From NCBI GenBank assembly GCA_964493945.1, contig CAZBQG010000111.1, forward strand, positions 1 through 13,800: a DNA stretch of 13,800 nt, given 5' to 3'. The position numbers and the translations under genes are program-made. The DNA is from CAZBQG01 sp964493945. Its GTDB lineage: Bacteria > Pseudomonadota > Alphaproteobacteria > Rhodospirillales > UBA2165. The notes below the pieces were generated by a model that worked only from the letters and a program-made list of their open reading frames with translations, was not told where the DNA came from and ran no database searches. This document shows positions 7,933-13,800 of the stretch, piece by piece (the stretch's first letter is position 1; every line of letters begins with the position of its first letter).

Positions 7933-9789
7933 TCAGGGCGGCAAAAGAGCCGGGTCAAAATTGATCCGGCCCACGTAAACCCTTTGAAAATCAGGCGTAT
8001 CGGCCAATTCCAGATAGCGGCATTTGAGGCCCAGAATCCGCGCCTCATCGCGCTCTGAATTGGACAATAAGGCTAATCTTGCCCCTTCGCCCGCCGCATT
8101 ACCCACCTGGGCATAGCGGCGGAAGGGAATGGCGGGCAGCATGCCGATAGCCTGGGCGCTGGTGATATCGATATAATTACCGAAGGCACCGGCGACGATG
8201 ACCGTCTCCAAATCCTTCTCCTGGGCCCCGGCGGCGGCCAGGAGCTGATCAATGCCGGAACGGATCGCCGCCTTGGCCAGTTGCACGCCGCGCATGTCTT
8301 CCTGGGTGAAAAAAATGGGTGGCCCGCCGGTTTGTTCTTCGTCGGCCAGCAAAAAGGCACGTTTGCCTTCTATTTCCGAAACCCTGGCGTGATCGGCCGG
8401 CAACCGGCCCCGGACATCGACAATGCCCGACAAAAATAACTGCGCCACCACATCCAGCACACCAGACCCACAGATGCCGACAGGCGGCGCCTCTTCGATG
8501 GTCCCCAGCTTCACCTCGCCGTCCCGGATGCGGACCATTTCGATGGCGCCGACGGCGGCCCGCATACCGCAAGATATATGTCCGCCCTCCAAGGCCGGCC
8601 CGGAAGGGCAGGAAACGGTAATGATCTCGTCGCCCTTGAGCAGGGAAATTTCCGTGTTGGTGCCGATATCAAGGGCCAGGAAAAGCCCGTCTCCCGCATC
8701 CCTGGCCGCAGCCAGAAGCATGGCCACATGATCACCGCCGACGAAACCCGCCACATTGGACATGGCGTGCAGATTGCCGCCCGGCGCGATTTCGATACCC
8801 ACATCGCGGGCCTTGACGTCGGATGCCTGGCCCAGGGCCGGAATGAAGGGCACCTTGGCCAGTTGCTCGACCGGCAGACCCAGCAGCAAATGATGCATCA
8901 TGGTGTTGCCGGCGACCACCACCTCGCAGATATCACTTGGTGTGGTGCCGGTCTCGGCGCAAAGGCTCTCCGCCAGCTCGTTGATCACCGAGGCCGCCAA
9001 TCCTTGCAAAATCCCGGCCCCTTCGGGATTTCTCCGTACATAGACCGCATAGCTGATGAGATCGCCGCCATAGCGGGTCTGGGGGTTTTCCGCCCCTTCC
9101 GAGGCCAGGCTTTCACCGCTCACCAGATCCACCAGGACGGCTGAAACATTAGTGGTGCCCAGATCGACCGCCATGCCCAGGGCGTGGCTGCCGGGCGGCC
9201 CGGCGGCAATCACCTCACCACCAAAGACGGAAATCCGGGCCCGCCATTTCCAATCCCGGAGCGCCGGCGCCAACATGCGCAAGATGCCGATATCCATATC
9301 CCCAGCGCTGGCCAGCAAAGGCGCATCATCGAGCTTGGCCAGGGCATGGAAAATGCGCCCGTCATCGCCTTCCATGTCTTCCATGGAGGGGGGCGCCAAT
9401 TCGATAACGTAATCCTTGACGGCGGGATCCAGATCCACCTCTGCTGCCTGCCCATCAACTTGCGTGCGCACCGGCGCCGCCGTCGAGCGGGCCGGAATCA
9501 GCACGGTGAAATCACCCGCCGCTTCCACCAGGCAGGCGCGGCGCCAGCCCTGATCGAGGCGGCGCTGGGAAAAGGCATCGGCATCGGCCTGGGTGGGCTC
9601 GGGGATCACCCCATCCACCACCTGTATGGCGCAGGACATACAGGTGCCGTGACCGCCACAGGAGCTGGCCAAACGCACCCGCATACGGCGCGCGCAATCC
9701 AGCACGGTCTCACCGGTCACGATTACGCCCCCTTCTTCCATGGGTTGAAACTGGATACGGAAGCCGGAGGCTGCTGGCGCGTCATTCAT
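7933..9789 (-). CDS. RACo-type reductive activator of corrinoid protein (N-terminal [2Fe-2S], ASKHA ATPase)
   Basis: The protein has 618 residues, typical for reductive activators of corrinoid proteins (RACo/RamQ-like, DUF4445). Such proteins use ATP to drive reduction of inactive Co(II) corrinoid to Co(I). Residues 10-100 are a plant-type ferredoxin domain with C44, C50, C53 and C86 (C-x5-C-x2-C-x32-C) for one [2Fe-2S] cluster, which receives the electron. A linker domain (about 105-200) follows. The ASKHA-fold ATPase starts with VDLGTTN (D209-N214) and continues with VAGNTMMHHLLLGL, LALDIGTNTEISL, CGSGVLDVVAQL and VAGAFGNYIDI. It has no [4Fe-4S] ferredoxin module of the RamA kind, so it should need an external low-potential donor, which the neighbouring redox genes could provide. 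Its ATG overlaps the previous stop as ATGA, giving translational coupling. The corrinoid protein at 13034-13678 is the likely target. Confidence 0.93.
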   Translation of the reverse strand: MNDAPAASGFRIQFQPMEEGGVIVTGETVLDCARRMRVRLASSCGGHGTCMSCAIQVVDGVIPEPTQADADAFSQRRLDQGWRRACLVEAAGDFTVLIPARSTAAPVRTQVDGQAAEVDLDPAVKDYVIELAPPSMEDMEGDDGRIFHALAKLDDAPLLASAGDMDIGILRMLAPALRDWKWRARISVFGGEVIAAGPPGSHALGMAVDLGTTNVSAVLVDLVSGESLASEGAENPQTRYGGDLISYAVYVRRNPEGAGILQGLAASVINELAESLCAETGTTPSDICEVVVAGNTMMHHLLLGLPVEQLAKVPFIPALGQASDVKARDVGIEIAPGGNLHAMSNVAGFVGGDHVAMLLAAARDAGDGLFLALDIGTNTEISLLKGDEIITVSCPSGPALEGGHISCGMRAAVGAIEMVRIRDGEVKLGTIEEAPPVGICGSGVLDVVAQLFLSGIVDVRGRLPADHARVSEIEGKRAFLLADEEQTGGPPIFFTQEDMRGVQLAKAAIRSGIDQLLAAAGAQEKDLETVIVAGAFGNYIDITSAQAIGMLPAIPFRRYAQVGNAAGEGARLALLSNSERDEARILGLKCRYLELADTPDFQRVYVGRINFDPALLPP

Positions 9790-10496
9790 GCGGGGACGGA
9801 TTCCTTTTCAGCCGCGCGGTAGCGGCAATTATCGCGCGCCTCGCAACGCTCACAAGCATCGGCGTGGCTCCATTTAGGCATATCGGTCCCCAGCCCGGCG
9901 ACCATGGACAGGGTCTTGGCCGGGCTCATCATGGCCGTCGAGCCCATTTCCACGCCGATCCCCCGGGCCCCGGCCAGGCGCAAAAGCAATTCCTGCCCGT
10001 CCAGGGAAAAGCCCGCATCGCCTGGGCTCAAAGCCCCGCTGGCCCCCAATCCACGCGATTTTACATCTTCCGCCACCAAGGCAAGCGCATCGTCGCGCAA
10101 GGCGCCCAACGCCGCGATGCCGATCTCGGCCAGGACCACCGCATCGCTCGCCCGGTGCTCGGCGAACCAGATATCGATCTGGCTGTCGAGCCGGCTGCCA
10201 ATGGTGCAGACCAGGGCGATCAATTCGGCCGGCTTGCCCAAACGGTGAGCCAGGACCGGAGCATCCTCGAACACCTCGCCCGAGGCCAAGTGCAGGCGCT
10301 TTCCCTTAATCCTGTCCACGGGCCAGGCCTGATAGGCGATGGCTGGATTGAGAAGTTCGAGCTCTTCTACTTCAGCGAGTACTTTGGTTACCTTCTTGGC
10401 GAGGCGCGGATGCAAGCCGTCCCGGCACAGCGGCCGGTGGCGTTCGGTGATGTCGCGCGTCCCCAGGGACAGCTTCAGATCGGTAACGATGGGCAA
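9786..10496 (-). CDS. MetH activation-domain-like protein with C-terminal CxxCx5C motif
   Basis: The protein has 236 residues and resembles the C-terminal reactivation (AdoMet) domain of cobalamin-dependent methionine synthase. Visible family traits are LVCTIGSRLD at about 95-104, an SPGDAGFSLDGQELLLRL segment at 157-174 and IGVEMGSTAMMSPAKTLSM at 180-198. The MetH AdoMet-binding pattern (R-x-x-x-G-Y) is not preserved: the usual PGY reads PGD here, so AdoMet use is doubtful. The C-terminus has C215, C218 and C224 (CERCEARDNC), a possible partial iron-sulfur or metal site. Small proteins of this kind occur in corrinoid methyltransferase operons; docking to the corrinoid protein during reactivation is inferred. 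Translation starts with TTG at 10496, four bases after the preceding stop, and there is no in-frame ATG before about residue 184. The upstream ribosome site is weak, so coupling to the gene before is likely. Confidence 0.82.
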   Translation of the reverse strand: MPIVTDLKLSLGTRDITERHRPLCRDGLHPRLAKKVTKVLAEVEELELLNPAIAYQAWPVDRIKGKRLHLASGEVFEDAPVLAHRLGKPAELIALVCTIGSRLDSQIDIWFAEHRASDAVVLAEIGIAALGALRDDALALVAEDVKSRGLGASGALSPGDAGFSLDGQELLLRLAGARGIGVEMGSTAMMSPAKTLSMVAGLGTDMPKWSHADACERCEARDNCRYRAAEKESVPA

Positions 10497-10500
10497 AAGA

Positions 10501-11772
10501 TTAACCGCCGTTGGAATATTTTCGCGATGCCTCGGATATGGCCAAGACGTTCTCGGGTTTGGCTTCGTCGGGTATACCGACGGAGCCGTCCAGGATCAGC
10601 CCCCCATCTCTGCCGACACCCTGGATAATTTTCTTGCAATAGGCATCCACCTCATCGGCCGTGCCCGTGGCCAGCATGGAGGCCGGCACATTGCCCCTTA
10701 AGCAAACGATCTCGCCCAGGGCCGCCTTGGCATCGAATAAATCGGTTTGTTCGAACCAATAGATCGCCTTGCCCTTGGGAATATCGCCAATCAGATCAAG
10801 CCTGGAAGTGCAATTGCCTTCCCAGAAGACGCAAGGGATCAAATCCTCTTCGATGATATCCAGGATCATGCGGCGCAGCTGCGGCCAATAAAAAACCTTG
10901 AACTGATCGGGTGACATGAAGCCGTCAAGCCCCCAATGAAGGGGAATGAACAGATGCTTGCCGCCGGTCGCCTTGCAGGTAGCGACCGGATCGCGCACCA
11001 GCAACCGATGGGATTTATCCATGGCTTCCAGCAGCTTATCGGGCTGGCGGAACATATCCAGCATGGCGCCCTTGGAGCCGCGCAAATAATCCGCGAAATG
11101 ATCAAAGGGCGCGCCGGTACGCCCGCCCATATGGACCGGATATCCCTCCGCCCCCAATTCCTGCATCATGGCGATCATCTTGCCGAAGGTGGCGGCCATT
11201 TCCTTGCCGGCCTCGATCAGCCTTTCATATCCGGCGATCACATCGGGATCGCCGAAGGCGGCCATGGAATGGACGAATTTGGATTGGTAATGGGTGGCGA
11301 AGTCGGGCAGCTTGGCGAACACCTCGAAGGCGCCGGCCAGACGCGGCATATAGGTCCGCAGGAAAAAGCCGGTGGGATCGTAAATATAGTCGTCATATTC
11401 GTCCGCCGCCATATATTCCTTGTCCAGATACTGGAAGGCCACATCATCGGCGACGCCGTGGCCGGGCCATTCGATCTGGCGGAAATCCATGATTTCCATA
11501 GTCGGTCCCAGGACGATATTGGCCGGCGGCCCGTAATCGTCGGGCTGAAGATAGCGCACCGCATCGCTGGTCGCCTGCATCATGGCGTCCGCATCATACA
11601 TGGCGTCTTTAAACGAGATACCGGCATAGGTGGCCGCCCAATAATGGGCAAACAGAGAAAAGGGCACCCGGTCGGTGGGCTTGAGCGCCACCGCATCGGC
11701 CATGCGTTGGATCCTCTCGGCATGAAGCTGTTCGCCGCTTTTATCCCTGTCCAGATCCAGTGCCTTATCCAT
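10501..11772 (-). CDS. UroD-superfamily corrinoid methyltransferase, paralog 2
   Basis: The protein has 423 residues and belongs to the uroporphyrinogen decarboxylase-like superfamily that includes MtaA/MtbA and many methyl-donor:corrinoid methyltransferases (TIM barrel). It is not a haem-pathway HemE, since the HemE N-terminal signature is missing. Shared with its neighbour are WPGHGV (102-107), ADEYDDYIYDPTG (123-135), PLHWGLDGFMSP (277-288), FWEGNC (316-321), IPKGKAIYWFEQTDLF (331-346), VCLRGNVPAS (356-365) and ILDGSVGIPDEAK (393-405). Candidate metal ligands are E318, C321 and C357. The MtaA/MtbA-type His-x-Cys is not present and the late cysteine of the GC-x-x-P motif is S397. The start is supported by a G-rich site (GGGGGGTAGG) just upstream. 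It lies 17 bases after paralog 1 and 4 before the activation-domain gene. Substrate unknown; it may demethylate a donor or pass methyl from the corrinoid to an acceptor. Confidence 0.87.
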   Translation of the reverse strand: MDKALDLDRDKSGEQLHAERIQRMADAVALKPTDRVPFSLFAHYWAATYAGISFKDAMYDADAMMQATSDAVRYLQPDDYGPPANIVLGPTMEIMDFRQIEWPGHGVADDVAFQYLDKEYMAADEYDDYIYDPTGFFLRTYMPRLAGAFEVFAKLPDFATHYQSKFVHSMAAFGDPDVIAGYERLIEAGKEMAATFGKMIAMMQELGAEGYPVHMGGRTGAPFDHFADYLRGSKGAMLDMFRQPDKLLEAMDKSHRLLVRDPVATCKATGGKHLFIPLHWGLDGFMSPDQFKVFYWPQLRRMILDIIEEDLIPCVFWEGNCTSRLDLIGDIPKGKAIYWFEQTDLFDAKAALGEIVCLRGNVPASMLATGTADEVDAYCKKIIQGVGRDGGLILDGSVGIPDEAKPENVLAISEASRKYSNGG

Positions 11773-11789
11773 GACCTACCCCCCGCGGA

Positions 11790-13049
11790 TTAAGAACCGT
11801 ATTTCCGGGCGGCCTCGGCATAGGCCACCACATTTTCGTATTTCGCCTCGTCCGGGATGCTGACGGCGCCGTCCAGAATAAAGCCTCCGCCCGGCGCCAC
11901 CCCTTCGATCAGTTTACGGCAAAAGGCATCCATTTCTTCCGGCTGGGCTGTGTTGAACAGCGAGGCTGGCACATTGCCCTGAATGCAGACCGTATCACCC
12001 AGAACTTCCTTGGCCCGGAACAGATCGGTTTGTTCGAATTTGTAAATCGCCTTGCCCTTGGGGATATCACCGATGGTTTCCAGCCGCTTGCCGCATTCGC
12101 CTTCCCAAAACACAAAAGGCACCAGATCGGCATCGATCAGATCAAAGATCATCTGGCGCAATTGGGGCCAGAAGAAGGTTTCGAACTGCTCGGGCGACAT
12201 GAAGTTGTCCAGTCCCCAATGGAGCGGAATGAATACATGGTCGCCCGCCTTGCTTTCGCAGGCGGAAATGGCATCGCGGATAAGCAGGATGCGCGCCTTT
12301 TCCATGGCTTCCAGCAAAAGGTCCGGGCGCCGGTACATATCCAGCATGGCTTCCTTGGAGCCCCGGTAATAATCGGCAAACAGATCAAAGGGCGCGGTGG
12401 TTTGGGCGGCGAGAAACAAGGGATAACCGGCATCGGCCAGTTCGTCGGCCAGGGCCTGGGCGATTTCCAGCGCGCCGTCCAGCTCGCGCCCCGCCTCGGC
12501 CAATTGGCCAAAGGCCTCGGTCAGGCCCGCATTGCCGAAAGAACGCGCCGCCGAAACAATCTTAGTGTGATAAATCTGGCCAAATTTGGGAAAGGCTTCA
12601 AATCCCTTGAAGGCACCGGCGATGCGCGGCAGATATTTCTGCAGATAATAGCCGGTGGGATCGAAGATATAATCCTCATATTCATCGGCAGTCATGAATT
12701 CCTTATCCAGATACTGATAAGAAACATTTTCATCGACGCCGTGGCCGGGCCAAACAAGCGTCTTGAAATCCATCCGTTCCATGGCCGGCGCATGCATGAG
12801 CATGGGATTGGGTATCTGATAGAGGTCGGGCTGGAATTCCTGGATCAGGCGCCGGGTCACTTCGCGCATGGCCGGCGTGTCCTGCATGGCCTGGGCATAG
12901 GTGATGCCTGCTTGCCGGGCCGGCCAGAAACGCAGAGACAGATAAAAAGGAAGCCGGTCGGGTTGGCGCAACTGGATGGCGTCGCGCACCCGCTTTTCGC
13001 GGGCGGCGAATTCCGCCTTGCCGTCCAGCTCGCCTAGTTTGTGATCCAT
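11790..13049 (-). CDS. UroD-superfamily corrinoid methyltransferase, paralog 1
   Basis: The protein has 419 residues and is a close paralog of the next gene, roughly half identical by eye along the whole length. It follows the corrinoid protein gene and overlaps its end by 16 bases, so it is very likely the enzyme that loads methyl onto that protein. Motifs are WPGHGV (100-105), ADEYEDYIFDPTG (121-133), PLHWGLDNFMSP (275-286), FWEGEC (314-319), IPKGKAIYKFEQTDLF (329-344), VCIQGNVPAS (354-363) and ILDGAVSIPDEAK (391-403). E316, C319 and C355 are candidate zinc ligands, and H277 sits in the conserved PLHWG. At the MtaA/MtbA late-cysteine position there is A395. Differences from paralog 2 near 214-230 (QTTAPFDLFADYYRG against RTGAPFDHFADYLRG) may reflect different substrates. 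Methoxylated aromatics are one class handled by related enzymes, but the substrate here is not determinable. Confidence 0.88.
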   Translation of the reverse strand: MDHKLGELDGKAEFAAREKRVRDAIQLRQPDRLPFYLSLRFWPARQAGITYAQAMQDTPAMREVTRRLIQEFQPDLYQIPNPMLMHAPAMERMDFKTLVWPGHGVDENVSYQYLDKEFMTADEYEDYIFDPTGYYLQKYLPRIAGAFKGFEAFPKFGQIYHTKIVSAARSFGNAGLTEAFGQLAEAGRELDGALEIAQALADELADAGYPLFLAAQTTAPFDLFADYYRGSKEAMLDMYRRPDLLLEAMEKARILLIRDAISACESKAGDHVFIPLHWGLDNFMSPEQFETFFWPQLRQMIFDLIDADLVPFVFWEGECGKRLETIGDIPKGKAIYKFEQTDLFRAKEVLGDTVCIQGNVPASLFNTAQPEEMDAFCRKLIEGVAPGGGFILDGAVSIPDEAKYENVVAYAEAARKYGS

Positions 13050-13678
13050 TCCTTACAACTCGAAACCGCATTCATTGCATTGAGCCCGAAGGAATCGGCG
13101 CCGGTATAGACCTTGATGGCATCGTCCACCTGCCCACCGCCGATCATGATCTTGACCTCATCGCGGAGCCCTGCCCCGCTGATGGCTCCCACCGTATCCT
13201 TCATGGAATCAAATGCCAGGGTCAGAAAGCCGCTCAGGCCCACCACCTCGGGCTTGTGTTCGCCGATGGCATCAATGAAGGCCTGGGGCGATACATCGAC
13301 GCCCAGATCGATCACCTCGAAATCGTTTACTTCCAGCATGAAGGTGACGATGTTTTTGCCGATATCGTGCAAATCGCCATGCACGGTTCCGATAATTACC
13401 GTGCCGGCGGTCGCCTTCTTGCTTTCCTCGCCCTCATCAATGCGGGGTTTGACCTCGGCCGTGATCTGTTCGAGCATTTCACCGGCGAGAACCAGTTCGG
13501 GGATAAAATATTCCCCTTCTTCGAATTTCTTGCCGACGATATCCATGGCCGTGCGGCAGTGGGCCAGCACTTCCAGCGGATCGGTGCCCCCATCCATCAT
13601 TTCGGTCGCCAGACGCAGCGCGGTATCTTCATCCATACCCGCCATGGCCTGGATTAATTCATTTTCACTATCGCTCAT
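13034..13678 (-). CDS. Corrinoid (B12-binding) methyl-carrier protein
   Basis: The protein has 214 residues, the normal size of the small corrinoid proteins of methyltransferase systems (MtaC/MtbC/MtvC type). Residues 1-88 form the helical cap domain. Residues 90-214 form the Rossmann-like B12 domain. The base-off/His-on signature is D102-L-H104-D-I-G107, where H104 is the lower cobalt ligand. S149 lies exactly 41 residues after G107, and the glycine run G180-G182 follows. The usual S-x-L reads SGFL, so the leucine is one place later. It shuttles methyl between methyltransferases via Co(I)/methyl-Co(III). It is the first gene of the block. The ATG at 13678 has an AG-rich site (AGGAGAGGG) about 10-18 bases before it. 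The next gene starts inside its last codons. No fused methyltransferase domain is present. Confidence 0.95.
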   Translation of the reverse strand: MSDSENELIQAMAGMDEDTALRLATEMMDGGTDPLEVLAHCRTAMDIVGKKFEEGEYFIPELVLAGEMLEQITAEVKPRIDEGEESKKATAGTVIIGTVHGDLHDIGKNIVTFMLEVNDFEVIDLGVDVSPQAFIDAIGEHKPEVVGLSGFLTLAFDSMKDTVGAISGAGLRDEVKIMIGGGQVDDAIKVYTGADSFGLNAMNAVSSCKEWITN

Positions 13679-13703
13679 TTCGTTTGATCCCTCTCCTCGT
13701 AAA

Positions 13704-13741
13704 GCGCAGCACCGTGTTTGCCCGCCTTGCCGCGCAGCACC
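13704..13741. repeat. 10-base direct repeat in the leader of the corrinoid operon
   Basis: GCGCAGCACC occurs at 13704-13713 and again, exactly, at 13732-13741 (plus strand), 28 bases from start to start. It sits between the FNR-like box and the first ribosome binding site. It could be a paired operator or chance in GC-rich DNA. Confidence 0.4.
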
Positions 13742-13761
13742 AAGCTAGGCCGTGGGCTCAA

Positions 13762-13775
13762 TTGATTGCAACCAA
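13762..13775 (-). promoter_or_regulatory. Weak candidate FNR-like box upstream of the corrinoid operon
   Basis: The minus strand reads TTGGT-TGCA-ATCAA, 9 of 10 positions of the FNR consensus TTGAT-N4-ATCAA. It lies about 85-100 bases before the ATG at 13678. There is no convincing -10 hexamer at class II spacing, so its role is uncertain and it could belong to a gene beyond the window edge. Confidence 0.25.
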
Positions 13776-13800
13776 ATCCGTATAGCGGCGAGTTTGACCA

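Noticed and set aside
10501..13049. Haem-pathway uroporphyrinogen decarboxylase (HemE)
   Set aside because: Two tandem copies sit beside a corrinoid protein and RACo, they are longer than HemE, and the HemE N-terminal signature is absent.
13679..13800. Cobalamin riboswitch upstream of the B12-binding protein
   Set aside because: No B12-box-like sequence and too little room for the full structure in the visible leader.

Overview
This window holds ten genes, all on the minus strand, reading from right to left. They form one functional block for anaerobic, corrinoid-dependent methyl transfer plus the machinery that makes low-potential electrons for it. There are no RNA genes, insertion sequences, CRISPR arrays or phage genes. 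The only gaps above about 50 bases are 13679-13800 (upstream of the first gene), 7809-7932 (a probable promoter) and 2299-2376. The last gene stops at 46; bases 1-45 show no clear terminator.

Layout in transcription order. (1) Methyl-transfer module, 13678 to 7933: a small corrinoid (B12-binding) protein, two tandem paralogous methyltransferases of the uroporphyrinogen-decarboxylase (UroD) superfamily, a MetH-activation-domain-like protein with a three-cysteine tail, and a RACo-type ATP-dependent reductive activator with an N-terminal [2Fe-2S] domain. The genes overlap or nearly touch (16 nt overlap, 17 nt gap, 4 nt gap, ATGA overlap), so this is one transcription unit. (2) Electron-supply module, 7808 to 46: NfnA-like and NfnB-like flavoprotein subunits, KorA and KorB of a 2-oxoacid:ferredoxin oxidoreductase, and a 750-residue protein of unknown function that looks like a degenerate PFOR-type TPP domain joined by a Pro/Ala/Glu-rich linker to a one-cluster ferredoxin domain. 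Between the modules is a 124-base gap with an FNR/FixK-like box (TTGAT-CAAA-GTCAT) at class II spacing from a -10-like hexamer, so module 2 probably has its own oxygen-responsive promoter. A weaker FNR-like box lies upstream of module 1.

How the genes may work together (inference): a UroD-type enzyme demethylates an unknown methyl donor onto Co(I) of the corrinoid protein, and the second paralog either accepts other donors or moves the methyl group on. When Co(I) is oxidised to Co(II), RACo, perhaps helped by the MetH-like protein, re-reduces it using ATP and reduced ferredoxin. Kor, Nfn and the 750-residue protein would provide that ferredoxin from 2-oxoacids and NAD(P)H. The donor and the final methyl acceptor cannot be read from this window.

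Organism: a moderately GC-rich Gram-negative bacterium. The KorA type (gamma domain fused ahead of alpha, as I recall it from Thauera/Azoarcus/Magnetospirillum relatives) and the FNR/FixK-like box suggest a facultatively anaerobic proteobacterium, perhaps alphaproteobacterial (Rhodospirillales-like). This placement is tentative.
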